A DNA stretch of 25,033 nucleotides from Euplotes aediculatus. Lineage: Eukaryota; Ciliophora; Spirotrichea; Euplotida; Euplotidae. Positions within the stretch are counted from its first letter, which is position 1. Each line of letters begins with the position of its first letter. Made by a program: the position numbers and the translations under genes. Where the stretch lies: contig JAQGFW010007548.1 of NCBI GenBank assembly GCA_030463445.1, positions 1 through 25,033 on the forward strand, given 5' to 3'. The notes beneath the pieces were generated by a model. It saw nothing but the letters and a program-made list of their open reading frames with translations. It was not told the origin of the DNA and did not search any database. Below are positions 16,256-22,298 of the stretch, in pieces.

Positions 16256-16597
16256 TCACTTCTCCACACCTTTTTTCTTCTTTATATCCTCCACTTCTTT
16301 AATGAATTCGTCCACATCCGGATTGGAATAGGCGCCGTAAGCATCTACCAGCATTCCTTTGCGGCCATCATTGGTTTCAATAACATAGAGAATGGAATTA
16401 TCATCCGGATCGGTAACACCTTCGAAACGATAGAAATCTACAATATGTACCTGGTCTGGAGCATAGGCATGTCCACTGTCCATATGTTGCAGGTGCAGAT
16501 CCTGAACGCCGAAGTTGGCTGTATATCCTTCCTGTGTCTTTTTTTCCATACAATGACTCAGACTTTTCATTTGTGCCTGGTTTGAACTTGGTTGCAT
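16256..16597 (-). CDS. Conserved small protein, often mislabelled 'phosphoribosylpyrophosphate synthetase'
   Basis: A 113-residue soluble protein. The core matches a short Bacteroidota family of unknown function: GYTANFGVQDLHL, then VDFYRFEGVTDPDDNSILYV and GRKGMLVDAYGAYSN. Family members often carry the label PRPP synthetase in databases, but this protein is about a third of the length of true PRPP synthetases and has no PRPP-binding loop, so the label should not be trusted. ATG 16597 gives the full frame; ATG 16570 (MKSLSHCMEKK) is an equally plausible start because the conserved part begins after it. It is transcribed alone, with a strong terminator downstream. An 11-bp dyad lies at 16650-16685 in the divergent upstream region. 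Confidence 0.78.
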   Translation of the reverse strand: MQPSSNQAQMKSLSHCMEKKTQEGYTANFGVQDLHLQHMDSGHAYAPDQVHIVDFYRFEGVTDPDDNSILYVIETNDGRKGMLVDAYGAYSNPDVDEFIKEVEDIKKKKGVEK

Positions 16598-16649
16598 AGT
16601 AAAGGTTTTTTGGTTTGAGAATATGTAATTAAAGTTCGATTATTTTGAA

Positions 16650-16685
16650 AAGATGGTTCAATTATTATTCCAACTGAGCCATCTT
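16650..16685. repeat. Inverted repeat in the divergent promoter region 16598-16842
   Basis: Arms AAGATGGTTCA (16650-16660) and TGAGCCATCTT (16675-16685) pair over 11 bp with one G-U. They flank a 14-base AT-rich centre. The dyad lies about 50 bp upstream of the minus-strand gene and 160 bp upstream of the plus-strand gene at 16843. It could be an operator; there is no T run to support termination. Confidence 0.4.
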
Positions 16686-16842
16686 GCCTGTTCAGGTAAA
16701 ATGCGGTTACGTTTTGTGGAGAATTCCCGAATAGGCTGATTAAAATATGGGCGAACGGGGCAATAGTTCTACAGTGCTTTTAATTTCATCGGCTGAAAGC
16801 TGCTGGTATTATTTTTTCCTTTGATTTATAAAATCATCGGAT

Positions 16843-17334
16843 ATGAACAGCAATACACCTCTCACCGAAAGAATGAACAGCTTTCAATACGGATTATTCA
16901 TGAACCTGAGTAATCAGGAGTTTCGTTTGCCGAATGGTATAGCGCGACTTATTCATGCCGATGAGCAGGGAAATTGCTGGCTATTGTTCCACACCAATTT
17001 GCAGGATGCAGGTGTATTTGAAAAGGAATTTCCAGCACGCATCCGCCTGTATGAAAAAGGTAAGGAATACTATATTGAAGCAGGAGGAAAAGCAGTGATT
17101 CAAACCAGTCCTGAAGAATGGGCTGCCTGTCCGGCTATTTCTTATGGAATGGCGAAAGCACTTCGCTACCACGGACTGATTGTATGCCTGAAAATGAATC
17201 ATGTTACAGTTACATCCACGCAGAAAAGCCGATTCCTTCAACAGGTATATGACTGGCTGGAACAAACTACCGACTGGTTTTTTGGAGAACCCAATCGCAA
17301 AACAGCAATGGGTACACATGTTTTTTCATCTTAA
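16843..17334 (+). CDS. Hypothetical protein, possible pyridoxamine-phosphate-oxidase-like split-barrel fold
   Basis: A 163-residue soluble protein. The pattern GNCWLLFHTNLQDAGVFEKE, then FPARIRLYEKGKEYYIEAGG and KAVIQ, recalls the flavin-binding split barrel of general-stress protein 26 and PNPOx-like proteins, where a strand with W-LLF-T is followed by a helix, then strands with G-A-I. The C-terminal part (about 120-163), with FLQQVYDWLEQTTDWFFGEP, also fits the dimerising end of such proteins. This is a fold-level guess; no flavin-binding residues can be named. The next gene starts 11 bp downstream, so the two probably share an mRNA. The start is a clear ATG after an AT-rich leader. Confidence 0.6.
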   Translation: MNSNTPLTERMNSFQYGLFMNLSNQEFRLPNGIARLIHADEQGNCWLLFHTNLQDAGVFEKEFPARIRLYEKGKEYYIEAGGKAVIQTSPEEWAACPAISYGMAKALRYHGLIVCLKMNHVTVTSTQKSRFLQQVYDWLEQTTDWFFGEPNRKTAMGTHVFSS

Positions 17335-17345
17335 AATAAAATGAT

Positions 17346-17912
17346 ATGAAATCACCACTGATTATACATCTGGAAGAGTATATGGGCGCAAAAATGCCTG
17401 AGATCGACTCAGTAACCCATGAAACCACGAATACATCAAACGGTATGGCTGGCAGATTGGCTCAGGGGGCCATGGCAGCCGGACTTGTGATCCTTTATAA
17501 ATACACCAGAGGCAGTGAAGGTGCGGAATATGTGACCAATACAGCACCTACTGAACTCAATTTGAACCATCTCCTGAATCAGAAACACCAGCCACTTATT
17601 TCGCAATTGGCAACCTATGCAGGTTCCAGCGATATCCAGGCCAATACGATGTTATCTGCAGTAGTACGGGAAGCCATGTATTTTGTGCATCAGGAAATTA
17701 AAAGCAACAAAAATGCAAACGCTGTTCAAAGTTATTTTGGAAATCAGCGACAGGCAATACTTGGCCACCTGCCGCCAGAATTAGGACTGGGAGAAATCAT
17801 GAAAGACGATACATTGGATGATCGCACCAATAAAATGGAGGGACCAATTTCTTCTCTGGCTCATGCTATTGAAGATGTATTTTCATCTTCCGGCGCGCCG
17901 AAGAAAGATTAA
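17346..17912 (+). CDS. Hypothetical protein, co-transcribed with the preceding gene
   Basis: A 188-residue protein that I do not recognise. It has a Gly/Ala-rich hydrophobic segment (MAGRLAQGAMAAGLVILYKY, about residues 34-53) that could be a membrane-associated helix, then a helical middle part (about 72-120), and a C-terminal segment with LGHLPPELGLGEIMKDDTLD followed by a polar tail ending GAPKKD. It lies 11 bp downstream of the split-barrel-like gene. Its stop TAA (17910-17912) overlaps the stop of the convergent gene in the tetranucleotide TTAA. Confidence 0.65.
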   Translation: MKSPLIIHLEEYMGAKMPEIDSVTHETTNTSNGMAGRLAQGAMAAGLVILYKYTRGSEGAEYVTNTAPTELNLNHLLNQKHQPLISQLATYAGSSDIQANTMLSAVVREAMYFVHQEIKSNKNANAVQSYFGNQRQAILGHLPPELGLGEIMKDDTLDDRTNKMEGPISSLAHAIEDVFSSSGAPKKD

Positions 17913-18637
17913 TCTTCTTTTGACCAGATCTCATAAATGGGATCTCCCTTAGAACTTTTACCGCGATGGTGCCAACTGCTCCCTTCGACTTTGCCTTCAA
18001 AGCTGAGCGACATACCTACTCTACTGGAATCACGGGAAAAAAATTCGATCTGTTCAGTATAACGGCCATCTTTAAACGAATACCTGCCTCCGCCGGTTCC
18101 AAAGAATTCACCGGTGGAGGTATTTATTGCTGCCCATTGAAACCGGTCTCCTGTAATTATCTTAATTGTTTTACGGGCTGATCGCTGAATGGTATTCATC
18201 TTTCCCTCCTGCTCTCTCCCTGTGATTCTCCAGGTTGCATTCAATGCCCCACCGCCATTGTCAATTCTTTTCCAGTTGCTGCCGGTTACCGGCCAGTCGA
18301 TCACTAAATTTTGCGAAGATGGTTTGGCGGCTAGTGTAGCTTCCTGTCCCATTACTTTAGGGTCCGAACTATTGAATTCAAGTTTGGTTGTAAGCTGGGA
18401 TCCATTGAGTAAATAAGTGCCTCCTTCCGTATGATGAAATTTCTTTCCTTTTAAATCATAAATCGTGTAAGAATAATGTTTGTTGGTAAAGAGCAGTACA
18501 TGCTGCAGCTGATCTTTTTCCAGGATCCAGGAGCCTGTTAACAGTTCATTCGCCGGAACAGTTGTTTTCCTTTTCATCAGTGTAAACGATGTGAGGAGAA
18601 CCAGCGATAACAGGGAGGCGGCAAAAACTATTCTCAT
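17909..18637 (-). CDS. Exported protein with two lipocalin-like repeats
   Basis: The start is placed at ATG 18637 (MRIVFAASLLSLVLLTSFTL), which gives 242 residues with a signal peptide. The longer frame from 18670 would overlap the upstream gene. Two similar halves follow. The first (about 33-130) has LTGSWILEKDQLQHVLLFT, then GGTYLLNGSQLTTKLEFNS. The second (about 132-240) has LNATWRITGREQ, then GGRYSFKDGRYTEQIEFFS and a W-containing end. This resembles the lipocalin-like or DUF4488-type small beta-barrel fold, seen in Bacteroidota as exported proteins of unknown ligand. It is 10 bp downstream of the small membrane gene and ends in the shared TTAA with the convergent gene. Confidence 0.72.
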   Translation of the reverse strand: MRIVFAASLLSLVLLTSFTLMKRKTTVPANELLTGSWILEKDQLQHVLLFTNKHYSYTIYDLKGKKFHHTEGGTYLLNGSQLTTKLEFNSSDPKVMGQEATLAAKPSSQNLVIDWPVTGSNWKRIDNGGGALNATWRITGREQEGKMNTIQRSARKTIKIITGDRFQWAAINTSTGEFFGTGGGRYSFKDGRYTEQIEFFSRDSSRVGMSLSFEGKVEGSSWHHRGKSSKGDPIYEIWSKED

Positions 18638-18647
18638 ATCGGATGAT

Positions 18648-18857
18648 TTATTTTTTCTTTCCACTAACAACGAGGAAGGCCCCTACTGCAGTAACCACGG
18701 CACCGGCATAAATTGGCCATGATACATTTTTCTTTTCCTTTTTATTAATTTCCACTGGACCCAGATCCACCACTTCTTTTTTCTGTGTAAAACTGAATCC
18801 GCGAAATAAAAACATAGCAATGCCAATAACGATAAGGACGATTCCAAATGTTCTCAT
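18648..18857 (-). CDS. Small membrane protein (DUF3185-like, two helices)
   Basis: A 69-residue protein with N-terminal hydrophobic helix (MRTFGIVLIVIGIAMFLFRG, about 4-18), a polar middle with KKEVVDLGPVEINKKEKKN, and a second helix (WPIYAGAVVTAVGAFLVVSG, about 47-66) ending in KKK. The layout resembles DUF3185-type proteins of unknown function. The next gene on the strand starts 10 bp downstream and encodes an exported protein, so they are probably co-transcribed. A candidate promoter is at 18922-18950. Confidence 0.7.
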   Translation of the reverse strand: MRTFGIVLIVIGIAMFLFRGFSFTQKKEVVDLGPVEINKKEKKNVSWPIYAGAVVTAVGAFLVVSGKKK

Positions 18858-18921
18858 GTTGTTGTTTTTTTATTGTACAATAACTGCTCATAAGATACTG
18901 AATTTATACAAAAGAAAAACG

Positions 18922-18950
18922 CATATTTAATGCCATAAAAACTGGACAAA
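18922..18950 (-). promoter_or_regulatory. Candidate Bacteroidota-type promoter for 18648-18857
   Basis: On the minus strand TTTG (18950-18947) is separated by 17 bp from TAAATATG (18929-18922), one mismatch from TAnnTTTG. It would give a leader of roughly 55-60 bases before the ATG at 18857. Confidence 0.35.
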
Positions 18951-18977
18951 ACAAAAGGATGGTAGTAACTTTAAAAT

Positions 18978-19310
18978 ATGACCATCGAGATACATACACC
19001 AAAGAAAGGACTTGAGGAAACAGTACTGCGGTTGGTTAAGTTATCGATCATCCGCTTCACTCAGGTTTACAAAGCAATTTCTCGAATTGAATGCACCATT
19101 CGGGAGGATTCAAAAATCAGTCCGGTTGACAACAAAGTTTGTGAAATAAGAGTAACCATGTATGGCGAAAATCTGTTCACCCATTCACGTTCAAATGATT
19201 ATGCTGATTCAGTACGTGAAGCCTTAAATCATTGTGGAGAACAGGTGGCCCAACTTGCTTCGAAAGAGAAAGAATTACCGGATAAAATCACCACAACGGT
19301 AAAAGTCTAA
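18978..19310 (+). CDS. HPF/RaiA-like (sigma-54 modulation family) ribosome-associated protein
   Basis: A 110-residue protein with the beta-alpha-beta-beta-beta-alpha order of the ribosome hibernation/RaiA family. An N-terminal strand is followed by a helix (about 10-30), strands around ISRIECTIRED and CEIRVTMYGENLFTHSRSND, then a helix (YADSVREALNHCGEQVAQL). The family name 'sigma-54 modulation' is historical; members bind the small ribosomal subunit in stationary phase and block initiation or dimerise ribosomes. Length fits the short forms (YfiA/HPF-short) without the dimerisation domain. No close neighbour shares its transcript; a strong terminator follows. TAACTTTA (18966-18973) lies so near the ATG that the mRNA could be nearly leaderless. 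Confidence 0.68.
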   Translation: MTIEIHTPKKGLEETVLRLVKLSIIRFTQVYKAISRIECTIREDSKISPVDNKVCEIRVTMYGENLFTHSRSNDYADSVREALNHCGEQVAQLASKEKELPDKITTTVKV

Positions 19311-19338
19311 AGGTTTTGTATAATGCCAGACCTTATAG

Positions 19339-19374
19339 CAAAAGGGTGAATGCCGGTATGGATTCACCCTTTTG
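19339..19374. terminator. Strong bidirectional terminator
   Basis: A perfect 13-bp stem (19339-19351 with 19362-19374) encloses a 10-base loop, with A runs and T runs built into the arms. It lies between the HPF-like gene (plus) and the DUF3127 gene (minus) and can serve both. Confidence 0.9.
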
Positions 19375-19393
19375 TTGTATGCTTTTATACTAA

Positions 19394-19729
19394 TTAAAAC
19401 GGAAGATCATCTTCATGTGCAGGATCAATGGGACCTGTAAATGGCGGTGGTTCGGATCCTGCCTGTCCCTGAGCTACCACTTTCCATGCTTTCACATCGG
19501 TGTACCAGCGGCCGTTGTATTCCCGGCTTTCTACATCAAATGATACCTGTACAGGATCTCCGATCCGAAACTGGCTCATATCGATTTTGTCGCCCCATAC
19601 GGCAATACAGATCTTTTTGGGGTATTGATCACCTGTTTCCAATATAAACTCCTGCTTTTTCCAGGTTCCATTCTTGCCCTGGCCGGTCTGTACACCCAGC
19701 AGTTGTATAACTTTACCATTTACTTCCAT
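19394..19729 (-). CDS. DUF3127 OB-fold-type protein with SSB-like acidic tail
   Basis: A 111-residue protein. The core (about 1-90) begins MEVNGKVIQLLGVQTGQG, continues WKKQEFILETGDQYPKKICI and ends DVKAWKV, the DUF3127 pattern, which is probably an OB fold. A Pro/Gly-rich linker leads to the C-terminus HEDDLPF, close to the DDDIPF tip with which bacterial single-stranded DNA-binding protein recruits repair and replication partners. Function is unproven, but a nucleic-acid-binding role with partners that recognise the SSB tip is a reasonable inference. It is divergent from the purF-type gene with only 55 bp between starts, so the two promoters overlap. Confidence 0.85.
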   Translation of the reverse strand: MEVNGKVIQLLGVQTGQGKNGTWKKQEFILETGDQYPKKICIAVWGDKIDMSQFRIGDPVQVSFDVESREYNGRWYTDVKAWKVVAQGQAGSEPPPFTGPIDPAHEDDLPF

Positions 19730-19736
19730 TTCTGTT

Positions 19737-19768
19737 TTTGCACAAAGAAAGGCAATTTCCTAACTTTG
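19737..19768 (+). promoter_or_regulatory. Bacteroidota sigma-A promoter of the purF-type gene
   Basis: TTTG (19737-19740) and TAACTTTG (19761-19768) match both parts of the consensus TTTG, 17-23 bp, TAnnTTTG, with a 20-bp spacer. Transcription would begin about 19775, leaving a leader of about 10 bases before ATG 19785. No purine riboswitch fits in so short a leader. Confidence 0.65.
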
Positions 19769-19784
19769 CGCCTCAATTCTTCCC

Positions 19785-21632
19785 ATGAGCGACGCTATAA
19801 AACACGAATGTGGCCTGGCTTTCATTCGTTTACGCAAGCCCTTCTCTTATTACCAGCAACAATATGGAACGGTTATGTACGGGCTTAACAAGCTCTACCT
19901 CCTGATGGAGAAACAACACAACCGTGGCCAGGATGGTGCAGGTATCGCGGCCGTAAAGCTGCATGTAGAACCCGGCTATCCTTTTTTGCATCGGAACCGG
20001 AGCATTGAACAGCGGGCCATTGCAGATTTGTTTACGCAGGTGGGGGTTGAAGTGGCAGATCTGGAAAAATACCAGCCTGATATCCGCAAACATCCCGGTC
20101 TGTTAAAAGGGCATGTTAAATTTTTAGGCGAATTGTTGCTTGGTCATCTCCGCTATGGTACTCAGGGAAAGAACAACGCAGAGTTTTGTCACCCGTTTAT
20201 TAAGAGAGATACCATCCAGAGCCGCAACCTTGCACTGGCAGGCAATTTCAACCTGGTAAATACGGAAGAACTATTTGGTTTGGTAAATATTGATCCCGGC
20301 GTTTTCCAGCGGCAGAGTGATCTTGCTGCGATGATGGAAGTAGTACATCATTTTCTGGTGGAAGAAGATCAGAAGAATCCGGGAAGGCCTGACATCGCGC
20401 AGGTATTGAGGCAATCGGCCAAATGGTTTGACGGTGGTTACCATTTCGGCGGACTGGTAGGCAGCGGTGAGAGTTTTGTGATGCGCGATGCACATGGTAT
20501 CCGCCCCTCTTATTATTATATTTCCGATGATGTAATTGTTGCAGCCTCAGAGCGTGCAGCTATCCGCACCTCATTTAACGTAGGTGAAAATGAAGTGAAG
20601 GAACTGATGCCGGGACAAGCACTCATTGTGGATGTTGAAGGAAACTACAAAATAGAGCAGGTGCTGGAAGCTAAAGAACGCAAGGCCTGCAGTTTTGAGC
20701 GTATTTATTTCTCAAGAGGCAATGATGAAAAAATCTATCGCGAGCGCAGTCAGCTTGGATACAACCTGCGCGATGCGGTATTGAAGTCGATCGATTATGA
20801 TCTGAAGAACACAATCTTTTCTTTTATCCCGAATACAGCGGAAGTTGCCTTCTATGGCATGATTAAGGGGATGGAGGATTATATGAATGATATCAAGGTG
20901 CAGCGGATCCTTTCCTGGGGCAAAGACTTTGACGAGGAGAAACTAACGGAAATGATCAATCGCAAAATCCGGATGGAAAAAATCGCCATCAAGGATGTTA
21001 AGATGCGCACATTTATTACCGAGGATGCCAACCGGAATGAGATGGTGCAGCACGTGTACGATATTACCTATGGTACGGTGCGCCCGCATGTGGATACACT
21101 CGTTGTAATTGACGATAGCATTGTTCGGGGTACCACGCTTAAAGAAAGCATTGTCAGGATGCTGGGCAGGCTGAATCCAAAGAAAATTATCATCGTTTCC
21201 TCTGCGCCACAGATCCGCTACCCGGATTGTTATGGAATTGATATGAGTAAACTCGGGGATTTCATTGCCTTCAGGGCCGCTATTGCACTGATGAAAGACC
21301 GGGGATTGGAAGGAAAACTGGAGGCACTGCACGAAGAATGCAAGGAATTGGCGCGCCTCGGACAGCTGGATACGCGGAACCTGGTAAAAGAAATTTATCA
21401 GCCATTTTCAGCAGAAGAAATTTCAGCCAAGATTGCCGAATTGATTACTCCTCCGGAAATCAGTTTCCCGGTTGAATTGATTTTCCAGACAATTGAAGAC
21501 CTGCATCTTGCCTGTCCTACCAATACCGGCGACTGGTATTTTACAGGTAATTATCCAACCAGGGGAGGCAATCGTGTCGTGAACAAGGCATTCCTGAATT
21601 ATATGGAAGGTAAAAATGAGCGGGGTTATTGA
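19785..21632 (+). CDS. purF: Amidophosphoribosyltransferase-type enzyme (PurF family, long Bacteroidota form)
   Basis: A 615-residue enzyme expected to make phosphoribosylamine from PRPP and glutamine, the first step of purine synthesis. The N-terminal glutaminase (class II, Ntn type) should use Cys9 in KHECGLAFI, so an eight-residue propeptide must be removed. Further glutaminase motifs are NRGQDGAG, GHLRYGTQG, ALAGNFNLVN and MRDAHGIRP. The C-terminal PRPP site is VVIDDSIVRGTT (440-451). It is longer than the classic PurF (about 470-500) through insertions, as in other Bacteroidota copies. Candidate iron-sulphur ligands Cys302, Cys482 and Cys577 are seen, but the usual last CxxC is HLAC (574-577), so the cluster may be absent or have a different ligand. 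A genome may carry a second, short PurF; which one is essential cannot be told here. Confidence 0.87.
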   Translation: MSDAIKHECGLAFIRLRKPFSYYQQQYGTVMYGLNKLYLLMEKQHNRGQDGAGIAAVKLHVEPGYPFLHRNRSIEQRAIADLFTQVGVEVADLEKYQPDIRKHPGLLKGHVKFLGELLLGHLRYGTQGKNNAEFCHPFIKRDTIQSRNLALAGNFNLVNTEELFGLVNIDPGVFQRQSDLAAMMEVVHHFLVEEDQKNPGRPDIAQVLRQSAKWFDGGYHFGGLVGSGESFVMRDAHGIRPSYYYISDDVIVAASERAAIRTSFNVGENEVKELMPGQALIVDVEGNYKIEQVLEAKERKACSFERIYFSRGNDEKIYRERSQLGYNLRDAVLKSIDYDLKNTIFSFIPNTAEVAFYGMIKGMEDYMNDIKVQRILSWGKDFDEEKLTEMINRKIRMEKIAIKDVKMRTFITEDANRNEMVQHVYDITYGTVRPHVDTLVVIDDSIVRGTTLKESIVRMLGRLNPKKIIIVSSAPQIRYPDCYGIDMSKLGDFIAFRAAIALMKDRGLEGKLEALHEECKELARLGQLDTRNLVKEIYQPFSAEEISAKIAELITPPEISFPVELIFQTIEDLHLACPTNTGDWYFTGNYPTRGGNRVVNKAFLNYMEGKNERGY

Positions 21633-21748
21633 TTTTGGTCAAGCTTTCGCTAAAGCTGCGTGAAAATCACGCCCATGGCCTGTTTTGGCAACATATTTGA
21701 TGCTTCAACGCTGACCGACCGTTTTTAATACACAACCTATGAGGGACC

Positions 21749-21768
21749 AATAAACAGGCCTGTTTATT
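21749..21768. promoter_or_regulatory. 20-bp perfect palindrome upstream of the sixA-like gene
   Basis: The half-site AATAAACAGG is followed directly by its reverse complement CCTGTTTATT with no spacer. It lies 38 bp before the ATG at 21807 and 117 bp after the purF-type stop. The zero spacer and position near the expected -33 region favour an operator for a dimeric regulator; the following TTTTCC leaves termination possible. The rest of 21633-21806 shows nothing else I can support. Confidence 0.5.
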
Positions 21769-21806
21769 TTCCATCCGTACCCATGTAAAACGGTTAATTT
21801 TATGGG

Positions 21807-22298
21807 ATGAAAACCATCTATTTGGTCCGACATGCCAAGAGCAGCTGGGGCGACCTGACCCTGCCTGATTTTGATCGTTCTCTAAATGAGCGGGGTCAGA
21901 GAAATGCGCCTGAAATGGCCAGGCGACTGCTCGATAAGCAAATCCAGCTCGATGCTTTTATAACGAGTACGGCCAAACGCGCACTCCAAACCGCCAGCCA
22001 TTTTATCAAAGCATATAATCGTCCGGTAGAAGAATTACAGTTACAGGATAAATTATATCATGCTGCTCCATCCATTTACCGGGATCTGATAACATCATTG
22101 CCGGATACTCTTTCTTCTGTGGCAATTTTCGGTCACAATCCCGGAATAACTGAATTTGTAAACGGACTTACCACTACACGGATAGATAATATGCCTACCT
22201 GTGGCATTTTTGCGGTGCAGATGGATTCGAATCGCTGGTCGGATTTCCCTCTGGCCCATAAAACCTTTCTTTTTTTCGACGCCCCCAAGTTGGGTTAA
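21807..22298 (+). CDS. SixA-type histidine phosphatase
   Basis: A 163-residue member of the histidine phosphatase (phosphoglycerate mutase-like) superfamily. The catalytic RHG-type motif is LVRHAKSSW with Arg8 and His9; Arg58 in STAKRALQT and His110 in FGHNPGITE complete the phosphate pocket. Length and the RHAKSSW form match SixA, which in E. coli removes phosphate from phosphohistidine (HPt domain of ArcB, or PtsH). Given the many two-component proteins in this window, a phosphohistidine substrate is attractive but unproven. It has a 20-bp palindrome upstream. Its stop codon shares TTAA (22295-22298) with that of the convergent glycosyltransferase gene. Confidence 0.88.
   Translation: MKTIYLVRHAKSSWGDLTLPDFDRSLNERGQRNAPEMARRLLDKQIQLDAFITSTAKRALQTASHFIKAYNRPVEELQLQDKLYHAAPSIYRDLITSLPDTLSSVAIFGHNPGITEFVNGLTTTRIDNMPTCGIFAVQMDSNRWSDFPLAHKTFLFFDAPKLG

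Noticed and set aside
21636-21701. Two sigma-54-like sites (TGG at 21636 with GC at 21649; TGGCAAC-4-TTGAT at 21686-21701)
   Set aside because: Each lacks important consensus bases, and several such near-matches occur by chance in 25 kb.
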